Shown piece after piece: positions 1 to 5,775 of a DNA stretch of 6,887 bases. Location: positions 1 to 6,887 of the forward strand of contig JAIRRE010000280.1 in NCBI GenBank assembly GCA_031256125.1, in the 5' to 3' direction. How positions within the stretch are numbered: the stretch's first letter is position 1; each line of letters starts with the position of its first letter. Made by a program: the position numbers and the translations under genes. The notes below the pieces were generated by a model, which worked only from the letters and a program-made list of their open reading frames with translations, searched no databases and was not told where the DNA came from. Origin of the DNA: Burkholderiaceae bacterium. Its GTDB lineage: Bacteria; Pseudomonadota; Gammaproteobacteria; Burkholderiales; Burkholderiaceae_C.

Positions 1-660
1 ATGAACGGCATGAATGTCGTGGTCAGTTCCTTGCCGGTTTTGTTCAAGGGGACGCTGCTGACCATCAAATTCGCCGTGGCGTCGATGGCATTCGGGTTGG
101 TCGTTGGCGCCGTGTTCGCGCTCATGGCTATCAGCGCCCAGCCGGCGCTGCGCGCCATTGCGCGATGCTACGTCAGCATCATGCGCGGTACGCCTCTGCT
201 GGTTCAGATATTCGTGGTTTATTACGGCTTGCCGGGCATCGGAATCACGCTGGACCCCACCAGCGCCGGAATTTTTACGCTTACGGCCAATGCCGGCGCC
301 TATCTATCGGAGAGTATGCGGGGCGCAATTCTGGGTATCGACAACGGTCAATGGCAAGCGGCGCACAGCCTGGGGCTTTCGCACCCGCAAACGCTGCGCT
401 ATGTGATCGGCCCTCAAGCCTTGCGCCTGGCAGTACCGAGTTTGAGCAATACACTGATTAGCCTAATCAAGGACACCTCCCTGGTGTCGGTGATTACGGT
501 GACGGAATTGCTGCGTTCGGCCCAGGAAGCCATCGCATCGACCTATAAGCCCCTGCCGCTGTACATCACCGCCGCCGTTATTTATTGGATTCTCAGTACG
601 GTACTGTCTTGGGTCCAGCACCGCGTCGAAGCGCGTCTGGCGCTGCCTACGGTACGTTGA
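1..660 (+). CDS. Amino-acid ABC transporter permease, HisM/GlnP/TcyL type
   Basis: Inner-membrane permease subunit of a polar amino-acid ABC importer; it forms the translocation path and contacts the ATPase. The 219 residues match the usual family length. A helix covers about residues 10-43. The family signature RGTPLLVQIFVVYYGLP lies at 62-78. The cytoplasmic EAA-loop region (AYLSESMRG, then GQWQAAHSLGL) lies at about 100-126 and docks on the ATPase. Further helices lie at about 145-170 and 186-205. The ATG is the first base of the window, so upstream sequence cannot be checked; the N-terminus (MNGMNVVVSSLPVLFKGTLLT) looks like a normal start for this family, so the gene is probably complete. 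No ATPase or binding-protein gene follows: either they lie upstream, or the ATPase gene was lost (see the spacer entry). Amino-acid specificity cannot be read from the sequence; the nearby omega-aminotransferase hints at an omega- or non-standard amino acid, as inference only. Confidence 0.93.
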   Translation: MNGMNVVVSSLPVLFKGTLLTIKFAVASMAFGLVVGAVFALMAISAQPALRAIARCYVSIMRGTPLLVQIFVVYYGLPGIGITLDPTSAGIFTLTANAGAYLSESMRGAILGIDNGQWQAAHSLGLSHPQTLRYVIGPQALRLAVPSLSNTLISLIKDTSLVSVITVTELLRSAQEAIASTYKPLPLYITAAVIYWILSTVLSWVQHRVEARLALPTVR

Positions 661-895
661 TGAAAACAGACATGGACGCCGCAAGTATCACTTATGTGCG
701 AAAATGATTCCCAATATCATGGAGACAAGGCTAAATGTCAAAAACAACTCAGGGTTTTGCGACAGTAACTGACAGATGTTGTTTGGGGTGCTGATGGGAA
801 AACCGTCTTAAGCACATGTATGCTTGGTGGGGGCGACTTCCGAATTAACAGTCAAGAAGTTGCCATATCGAAACTGACTTTGATGGAATGTCATC
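661..895. other. AT-richer spacer with reading-frame fragments
   Basis: This 235-base gap is about 43% GC by hand count, clearly lower than the flanking genes. Three things are visible. First, an ATG at 660-662 overlaps the permease stop (TGATG) and opens a 15-codon frame ending at 707, the kind of junction at which the next operon gene normally starts. Second, GGAGACAAGG at 721-730 stands before an ATG at 735 that opens a 19-codon frame ending at 794. Third, a short inverted repeat (AAGCA 810-814, TGCTT 821-825) is present. The aminotransferase promoter should lie here or further upstream, but I see no convincing -35/-10 pair. A weak ribosome binding site (GGAA, 885-888) sits 7 bases before its ATG. 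The gap could be a decayed gene, or a regulatory region with a leader peptide; neither is proven. Confidence 0.5.
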
Positions 896-2248
896 ATGAA
901 TTTTCCGGCCTACCCCCTTCCTGGGCTTCAGAAGTCCCTTAACCTGCGCTCCCACTGGATGCCGTTTAGCTCCAATCGGGCCTTTCAGAAGGAGCCGCGC
1001 ATCGTCGTTGGCGCGCAGGGAAACTGGCTTTACGATAGCGATGGCCGCCAGATTTACGACAGCCTATCGGGGCTTTGGACGTGTGGTGCCGGTCACAACC
1101 GGCCCGAGATTCAGCAAGCCGTGAGTGCGCAACTCGGTTCGCTCGACTATTCGCCGGGATTCCAGTTCGCGCACCCGCTGTCGTTTCAACTGGCTGAAAA
1201 AATCACCGCGCTAACACCGGGCCAGCTCAATCATGTGTTTTTCACCAACTCGGGTTCCGAGTCTGCAGATACCTCGGTCAAGTTGGCGCGAGCCTATTGG
1301 CGACTGAAGGGTCAGTCAACCAAGACCAAGCTGATCGGTCGCGCCCGTGGCTACCACGGCGTCAATGTCGGCGGTACCAGCCTGGGCGGCATCGGCGGCA
1401 ACCGCAAGGCTTTCGGTCAATTGCTCGATGTGGATCACCTGCCGCACACGTTGCAGCCTGGCATGGCTTTCACCCGCGGCCAAGCCGAGACCGGCGGCGT
1501 GGAGTTGGCCAACGAACTGCTCAAGCTCATCGAACTGCACGACGCTTCCAATATCGCCGCGGTGATCGTCGAACCCATGTCGGGTTCTGCCGGCGCCATC
1601 GTGCCGCCGCAGGGTTACCTGCAACGGCTGCGCGAGATTTGCGATCAACACGGCATCCTGCTGATTTTCGACGAGGTCATCACTGCCTTCGGCCGTCTGG
1701 GCAAGCTGACCGGTGCCGAATTTTTCGGTGTGACGCCGGACATCATGAACATAGCCAAGCAAGTCACCAACGGCGCTATCCCGATGGGCGCGGTGATTGC
1801 CTCCAGCGAAATCTACGATACCTTCATGGGGCAAGCCCAAACCGCGCCCGAGCACGCAGTCGAATTCGGTCACGGCTATACCTACTCGGCCCATCCGGTG
1901 GCTTGCGCGGCTGGCATTGCCACGCTGGACCTGATCGAGCGCGACAACCTCATCGGGCGCGCGGCAGCGCTGGCGCCGCATTTTGAACAGGCGCTACATG
2001 CGCTCAAAAGCGCCAAGCATGTGGTTGACATCCGCAACTGCGGGTTGGCCGGAGCCATCCAGATCACGCCACGCGATGGCGACCCGGCCATTCGCCCCTA
2101 CGAGGCCGGCATCAAACTGTGGAAGAAGGGCTTTTACGTGCGCTTCGGCGGCGATACGCTGCAATTCGGCCCCACCTTCACGACTACCCCGCAGGAACTC
2201 GACAGCCTGTTCGACGCCGTTGGCGAAACTTTGAACGAAGTTGCTTGA
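896..2248 (+). CDS. bauA: Omega-amino acid:pyruvate aminotransferase (class III, PLP-dependent, BauA-like)
   Basis: Soluble fold-type I PLP enzyme that moves the terminal amino group of beta-alanine or related omega-amino acids and amines to pyruvate, giving a semialdehyde (malonate semialdehyde from beta-alanine) plus L-alanine. Its 450 residues match the family, and the sequence is close throughout to the Pseudomonas beta-alanine:pyruvate transaminase as I remember it. Visible residues: substrate-pocket Trp61 in DSLSGLWTCGAGH; phosphate-binding NSGSES at 118-123; PLP-stacking Tyr153 in RGYHG; Glu226 in VEP; Asp259 in IFDEV, which pairs with the PLP ring nitrogen; Schiff-base Lys288 in IAKQVTNGAIPMGAV; Thr near 329 in GYTYSAHP; and Arg416 in YVRFGGDTLQFGPTF, which fits the substrate-carboxylate arginine of omega-transaminases. 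The start follows a weak GGAA site. No semialdehyde dehydrogenase gene (bauC/mmsA), its usual partner, is in view. The family is certain; the preferred substrate is inferred from similarity. Confidence 0.93.
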   Translation: MNFPAYPLPGLQKSLNLRSHWMPFSSNRAFQKEPRIVVGAQGNWLYDSDGRQIYDSLSGLWTCGAGHNRPEIQQAVSAQLGSLDYSPGFQFAHPLSFQLAEKITALTPGQLNHVFFTNSGSESADTSVKLARAYWRLKGQSTKTKLIGRARGYHGVNVGGTSLGGIGGNRKAFGQLLDVDHLPHTLQPGMAFTRGQAETGGVELANELLKLIELHDASNIAAVIVEPMSGSAGAIVPPQGYLQRLREICDQHGILLIFDEVITAFGRLGKLTGAEFFGVTPDIMNIAKQVTNGAIPMGAVIASSEIYDTFMGQAQTAPEHAVEFGHGYTYSAHPVACAAGIATLDLIERDNLIGRAAALAPHFEQALHALKSAKHVVDIRNCGLAGAIQITPRDGDPAIRPYEAGIKLWKKGFYVRFGGDTLQFGPTFTTTPQELDSLFDAVGETLNEVA

Positions 2249-2420
2249 ACGGGGCAGGCCGGTCGTCGTTCCCGGTTCGCTATTGCTGGCGTTGGGGTTG
2301 TGACGGCGGGACAGTATTGCAGCCGCTGTTGAATTTTGAGTGGGGATATGGTCCAATAACGGGAGAGCGGTGGCGGCGTGGCTTATAGATGTGTTGCATA
2401 AAGCGCCGCACCGTGTGCAT

Positions 2421-2443
2421 CCGCAAAATCGGACGGTTTGCGG
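2421..2443. repeat. Inverted repeat, 7-bp arms
   Basis: The arms CCGCAAA (2421-2427) and TTTGCGG (2437-2443) are perfect reverse complements separated by 9 bases. No T-run follows on either strand, so it does not look like an intrinsic terminator. An operator for a dimeric regulator of the DUF2269 gene is possible but is inference only. Confidence 0.4.
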
Positions 2444-2522
2444 CTTACATCCCATCTGAATTCGCAGCGCACGCTTTTAAGCAGGACATCCTTATGCCGT
2501 GCCCCGGCGGGATTGGGGTTTG

Positions 2523-2534
2523 AAAACCGGTTTT
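2523..2534. repeat. 12-bp perfect palindrome next to a start codon
   Basis: AAAACCGGTTTT reads the same on both strands and ends at the base immediately before the preferred ATG at 2535. It occupies the place where a ribosome binding site would be expected and no purine-rich site is visible there. It could be a protein-binding site or a small hairpin affecting initiation, or chance. Confidence 0.45.
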
Positions 2535-3008
2535 ATGAACCTTTACCTGACCCTCAAAACCCTGCATATCCTGTCCTCGGTGGTTTTGGTCGGTACGGGG
2601 TTTGGCACGGCGTTCTATTTCTTTTTTGCCAATCGCACGCACTCGGTTCCGGTTATGGCTGCCGTGTCGCGGCTGGTGGTACGGGCGGACTGGTGGTTTA
2701 CCACGCCTGCGGTTATCGCGCAGCCGTTGACGGGGTTTGGGTTGATCCATCTGGGCGGCTGGCCGTGGCGCGCGCCGTGGATCGTGGCGGCAGCGGCGCT
2801 TTATATTGTGGCGTGTATTTGCTGGGTACCGGTTGTTTGGTTGCAAATCCGTCTGGCACGTATGGCCGCCGAGGCTCATGCCGCAGACAAGCCGCCATCG
2901 GCAGCCTATTGGCGTGACGCGCGGCGATGGGAGCTGCTGGGCTATCCGGCATTTATGGCAATGGTGGCGATTTATTTTTTGATGGTATTCAAAACGGCAT
3001 TGATCTGA
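2535..3008 (+). CDS. DUF2269 family integral membrane protein
   Basis: Small inner-membrane protein of unknown function, 157 residues from the chosen start. It matches the DUF2269 family pattern well: an N-terminal LKTLHILSSVVLVGTGFGTAF with a His at residue 11; the signature ADWWFTTPAVIAQPLTG at 51-67; WVPVVWLQIRLARMA at 97-111; and a C-terminal RRWELLGYPAF...LMVFKTA. Predicted helices lie at about 6-31, 53-72, 80-103 and 133-153, with a charged stretch between the last two. I chose the ATG at 2535 over the in-frame GTG at 2499 because family members begin close to MxLYLxLKTLHIL; neither start has a strong ribosome binding site. The stop codon lies in the loop of a perfect hairpin. No role is known to me for the family, and the neighbours do not define one. 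Confidence 0.85.
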   Translation: MNLYLTLKTLHILSSVVLVGTGFGTAFYFFFANRTHSVPVMAAVSRLVVRADWWFTTPAVIAQPLTGFGLIHLGGWPWRAPWIVAAAALYIVACICWVPVVWLQIRLARMAAEAHAADKPPSAAYWRDARRWELLGYPAFMAMVAIYFLMVFKTALI

Positions 3009-3019
3009 GATCAATGCCG
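2995..3019. terminator. Perfect 11-bp hairpin with the stop codon in its loop
   Basis: The arms CGGCATTGATC (2995-3005) and GATCAATGCCG (3009-3019) are exact reverse complements, and the 3-base loop (3006-3008) is the TGA stop of the DUF2269 gene. The position and strength suggest a transcription end or an mRNA 3'-end stabiliser. On the + strand no T-run follows, so it is not a classic intrinsic terminator in that direction. On the - strand the hairpin is followed by TTTT (complement of 2991-2994), which would fit a terminator for antisense or convergent transcription, yet no gene is seen on that strand. The structure is certain as sequence; its role is inferred. Confidence 0.5.
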
Positions 3020-3070
3020 AACTGGATAACAGGGATTGCCGCTCCAGGAATTGTGTGCAGTGTCAGGAAC

Positions 3071-3126
3071 TTGACTGGTATTTCGATCAATTGCGGCTTA
3101 TTAATTACAGAATTATTTAAAAAGGA
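3071..3126 (+). promoter_or_regulatory. AT-rich leader with strong ribosome binding site
   Basis: The bases before the dehydrogenase gene are strikingly AT-rich. AAGGA at 3122-3126 lies 8 bases before the ATG at 3135, a strong ribosome binding site that settles that start. Promoter-like elements are present (TTGACT at 3071-3076; TTGCGG at 3091-3096 with TATTTA at 3114-3119, 17 bases apart), but no pair combines good boxes with good spacing. With the hairpin just upstream, a separate promoter for the dehydrogenase-transporter unit here is reasonable; the exact boxes are uncertain. Confidence 0.4.
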
Positions 3127-3134
3127 TTTTTGAT

Positions 3135-4208
3135 ATGCGCATTATCGTTCTGGGAGGCAAAGGTAATTTTGGCGCGCGCATTTGCCGCGAACTGGCGCGG
3201 GAACCGGGCATCGAATGCATCGCCGCCAGCCGCGCCGCCACAGGATCAGGTGCGGCGCGGTTGGATATGGACGCGCCGGATTTCGCGCGCCAACTGGCAG
3301 CGCTGCGACCCGGTCTGGTCATCCATTGCGCGGGGCCGTTTCAGGGGCAGGACTATCGCGTGGCACGCGCAGCGTGCGAGGCCGGGGCGCATTACATCGA
3401 CCTTTCGGATGGCCGCGATTTCGTCGCCAACTTTGCCGATGCGCTGAACGGTCAGGCTACCGCCGCGGGTATTTGCGCGGTTAGTGGCGCCAGTAGCGTG
3501 CCGGGGCTGTCATCGGCGGTGGTCGATTATCTGGCGCGCGGTTTTTCGGCAATTGACGAAATCCAGATTGTCATCGCGCCAGGCCAGCAGGCCCCGCGTG
3601 GCCCGGCCCCGGTGCAGGCGGTGTTTGGCTATGCCGGCGCGCCGGTGCGGTGTATGCGGCAGGGTCGTTGGGAAACGGCGTACGGCTGGCAGAGCATTCG
3701 TGCACTGCGCCTGGAAGGACTGGGCATGCGCTGGGCCGCGATTTGCGACGTGCCTGATTTGGCACTCTTCCCGCTGCGTTACGCAGGCGTGCGGGCGGTC
3801 GAATTTCGCGCCGCGCTGGAACTCAAAAGCCAGCATGCGGCGCTGTGGCTGGCTGCCGCGCTGCGCCGCATCGGGCTGCCGCTGCCGCTGGCGCGCCATG
3901 CCGAGTGGCTCAACCGCATATCGAACCGGCTGCTGGACCGTTTTGGCAGCCCCAACGGCGGCATGATGGTGCGCGTTTGCGGCACGCGGCCCAGCGGCGA
4001 GTGCGGCGTTTCCACGTGGTCGCTGGTCGCACCGGAGGGCAACGGCCCCGAGATTCCGTGCATGGCGGCGTTGCTGCTGGCTGGCCGGCTGGCGCGCAGC
4101 GCTCTGGCTGCGCGCGGCGCGATGCCGTGCATGGGACTGCTGACGCTGGAAGACTTCACACCCCGCTTCGACACGTGGGGGATGCGGACGGTAATCGAGG
4201 CACACTAA
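3135..4208 (+). CDS. Saccharopine dehydrogenase-like NAD(P)-binding protein
   Basis: Probable cytoplasmic oxidoreductase of 357 residues. The N-terminus is a Rossmann fold with the dinucleotide-binding loop IVLGGKGNFGARI at about 4-16. Typical features of the saccharopine dehydrogenase NADP-binding family follow: VIHCAGPFQGQDYRVARAA at 62-80, AGAHYIDLSDGRDF at 83-96 and SGASSVPGLSSAVVD at 117-131. The C-terminal half (about 140-357) is less conserved, carries a run of hydrophobic residues near 236-252 and a Gly-rich stretch (FGSPNGGMMVRVCG) near 270-283, and ends in a Trp-Gly-containing tail. The family includes many members that do not make lysine, so the name describes the fold, not the reaction. 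The start is supported by AAGGA 8 bases upstream. The MFS gene follows after 15 bases, so the two are probably co-transcribed and may share a metabolite. Substrate unknown. Confidence 0.85.
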   Translation: MRIIVLGGKGNFGARICRELAREPGIECIAASRAATGSGAARLDMDAPDFARQLAALRPGLVIHCAGPFQGQDYRVARAACEAGAHYIDLSDGRDFVANFADALNGQATAAGICAVSGASSVPGLSSAVVDYLARGFSAIDEIQIVIAPGQQAPRGPAPVQAVFGYAGAPVRCMRQGRWETAYGWQSIRALRLEGLGMRWAAICDVPDLALFPLRYAGVRAVEFRAALELKSQHAALWLAAALRRIGLPLPLARHAEWLNRISNRLLDRFGSPNGGMMVRVCGTRPSGECGVSTWSLVAPEGNGPEIPCMAALLLAGRLARSALAARGAMPCMGLLTLEDFTPRFDTWGMRTVIEAH

Positions 4209-4223
4209 TCAGCTAAAACCCAA

Positions 4224-5633
4224 ATGACTCAATATTCCATTGCTACGCCCGAAACAGCCCAGTCTGCCGCCGGCATGATTGCTGCCCGGCTTGATCGTTT
4301 GCCAGCGACACGCACCATCTGGAGCCGTGTTGCGCTGTTAAGTTTGGGCTTTTTCTTTGAATTGTATGATTTGCTGTACACCGGCTATATTGCGCCGGGG
4401 TTGGTAAAGAGCGGCATTCTGACCACAGCGACACGCGGTATTTTTGGTACGACAGGTGTTGCCAGTTTTATTGCGGCATTGTTTTCAGGGCTGTTTATCG
4501 GGACGATTGCGTGCGGTTTTCTGGCGGACCGTTTTGGTCGCCGGGCGATTTTTACGTGGTCGTTGCTGTGGTATTCGGCGGCGAATGCCATCATGGCGTT
4601 TCAGGATAGCGCCGGTGGTCTGAATTTCTGGCGCTTTGTGGCTGGGGTTGGTATCGGGGTGGAACTGGTGACGATTGGCACCTATATTTCCGAATTGGCG
4701 CCGCGTCACATCCGCGGACGGGCGTTTGCGTGCGAGCAAGTGGTGGGGTTCATGTCGGTGCCGGTGGCGGCTTTTTTGGCGTACTGGCTGGTTCCGCGCG
4801 CGCCGTTCGGCATTGATGGCTGGCGCTGGGTGGTGCTCAGCGGGGTAGTGGCCGCCGGGTTTGTCTGGTGGATGCGCCGCCAATTGCCCGAAAGCCCGCG
4901 TTGGCTTGCGCAGCAGGGGCGTCTGGAAGAAGCCGAGCGCGTAATGGTGGCGCTGGAGGCCAAGGTACAGGCCGAGTTCGGCCAGCCGTTGCCAGCGCCA
5001 GCCGCGCCCGATCCGGTGCCTGCGCGCGGGCGTTTCCGTGACATGTGGGTTGCGCCGTATCGCCGCCGTACCATCATGTTGGCGGTGTTCAATGCGCTTC
5101 AGACCGTCGGCTTTTACGGCTTTGCCAATTGGGTGCCGACGCTGCTGATTCAGCAGGGTATTACGGTTACTACCGGCCTGTTGTATTCGAGCCTGATCGC
5201 CATCGCCGCGCCGGTTGGGCCGGCCCTCGGTTTGCTGATGGGCGACCGAATCGAGCGCAAAACGGCGATCATCATCATGGCCGGGGTCATCATCGTTGCC
5301 GGTTTGTGCTTCAGCCAGACGACCCACGCGGCGTTGTTGGTCGGGTTGGGCATTTGCCTGACGCTGGCGAGCAATATCATGTCGTACAGTTTTCACGCGT
5401 ATCAGGCGGAAATGTTCCCTACCTCGATTCGCGCCCGGGCGGTGGGTTTCGTTTATTCTTGGAGCCGCTTTTCGGCGATCTTCACAGCGTTTCTGATCGC
5501 CGCCGCGCTCAAGGGTTTTGGCACGACCGGCGTATTCGTGCTCATCAGCGGCGCGATGGCGGGGGTGATGCTCATCATCGGTTTGCTGGGGCCACGCACC
5601 AACGGGCTGGCGCTCGAAAATATCTCCCATTGA
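4224..5633 (+). CDS. MFS transporter, sugar/metabolite:H+ symporter type
   Basis: Inner-membrane carrier of 469 residues with about 12 helices in two halves. Hallmarks: acidic residues in helix 1 (FFELYDLLYTGYIAPGL, Glu46 and Asp49), as in proton symporters of this group; motif A between helices 2 and 3 (GFLADRFGRR, 98-107) and its degenerate repeat (GLLMGDRIERK, 335-346); the R-G-R stretch after helix 4 (SELAPRHIRGRA, 156-167); PESPRWL at 222-228 before the central loop; a hydrophilic Pro/Ala-rich loop at about 252-272; and AEMFPTSIRARAVG at 395-408 after helix 10. These fit the sugar-porter and aromatic-acid/niacin-like symporters. The ATG lies 15 bases after the dehydrogenase stop with no clear ribosome binding site of its own, so translational coupling is likely. 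The next in-frame Met (residue 18) has no better site. The substrate cannot be told; a small organic acid or a substrate or product of the neighbouring oxidoreductase is inference. Confidence 0.9.
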   Translation: MTQYSIATPETAQSAAGMIAARLDRLPATRTIWSRVALLSLGFFFELYDLLYTGYIAPGLVKSGILTTATRGIFGTTGVASFIAALFSGLFIGTIACGFLADRFGRRAIFTWSLLWYSAANAIMAFQDSAGGLNFWRFVAGVGIGVELVTIGTYISELAPRHIRGRAFACEQVVGFMSVPVAAFLAYWLVPRAPFGIDGWRWVVLSGVVAAGFVWWMRRQLPESPRWLAQQGRLEEAERVMVALEAKVQAEFGQPLPAPAAPDPVPARGRFRDMWVAPYRRRTIMLAVFNALQTVGFYGFANWVPTLLIQQGITVTTGLLYSSLIAIAAPVGPALGLLMGDRIERKTAIIIMAGVIIVAGLCFSQTTHAALLVGLGICLTLASNIMSYSFHAYQAEMFPTSIRARAVGFVYSWSRFSAIFTAFLIAAALKGFGTTGVFVLISGAMAGVMLIIGLLGPRTNGLALENISH

Positions 5634-5775
5634 AAGCGCACGGCGGGCAATGCTTGAGAGCGCGCCGCCTATGTCAGCGCCACCGTTGTGCCCGCATGGG
5701 TAGGCCATGACTTGTATCGAGTCTATGGTTACGATCCGTCGCTACTGATAAAAAAGCATACGGAGACAGTTCCCA
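5634..5775. other. Spacer between the MFS gene and comEC
   Basis: This 142-base gap has no recognised gene. A GC-rich inverted repeat with a long loop (GCGGGCA 5643-5649, TGCCCGC 5689-5695) is visible but has no T-run. The comEC frame carries stops at 5746-5751 (TGA then TAA), which limits its start to downstream of that point. No convincing promoter was found, so comEC may be read from here or from upstream. Confidence 0.45.
5762..5766 (+). promoter_or_regulatory. Ribosome binding site deciding a TTG start for comEC
   Basis: GGAGA lies 9 bases before the TTG at 5776. In this frame the double stop at 5746-5751 excludes earlier starts and no ATG or GTG lies between the stop and this TTG, so the site decides the start. 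Confidence 0.6.

Larger units (their letters stand above)
2249..2534. other. Intergenic spacer before the DUF2269 gene
   Basis: This 286-base gap has no reading frame that resembles a protein. It contains a 7-bp inverted repeat (2421-2443) and a 12-bp perfect palindrome (2523-2534) touching the chosen ATG, both listed separately. A possible weak promoter is TTGAAT at 2329-2334 with TCCAAT at 2352-2357, 17 bases apart; each box matches 4 of 6 consensus positions, which is common by chance. I found no hairpin followed by a T-run that would end aminotransferase transcription. A GTG at 2499 is in frame with the downstream gene and would extend it by 12 residues, but family similarity begins at the later ATG. 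Confidence 0.5.

Noticed and set aside
860..888. TTGCCA followed 17 bases later by ATGGAA, as a promoter for the aminotransferase gene
   Set aside because: The -10 box does not resemble TATAAT and would overlap the ribosome binding site.
1316..1981. Open frame of 221 codons on the - strand across the aminotransferase gene
   Set aside because: Antisense to a gene with intact catalytic residues; no motif of its own.
2438..2917. Open frame of 159 codons on the + strand overlapping the DUF2269 gene
   Set aside because: The overlapping frame gives the DUF2269 signature ADWWFTTP and good helices; this one does not.
3510..4205. Open frame of 231 codons on the - strand across the dehydrogenase gene
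   Set aside because: Antisense shadow with Arg/Gln/His-rich composition and no recognisable motif.
5643..5695. GC-rich inverted repeat after the MFS gene as a terminator
   Set aside because: The loop is 39 bases long, the arms are only 7 bp and no T-run follows.
4485..5708. Long open frame (407 codons) on the - strand across the MFS gene
   Set aside because: It is antisense to a clear 12-helix transporter; its translation is rich in Arg, His and Pro with no domain pattern, typical of a shadow frame in GC-rich DNA.
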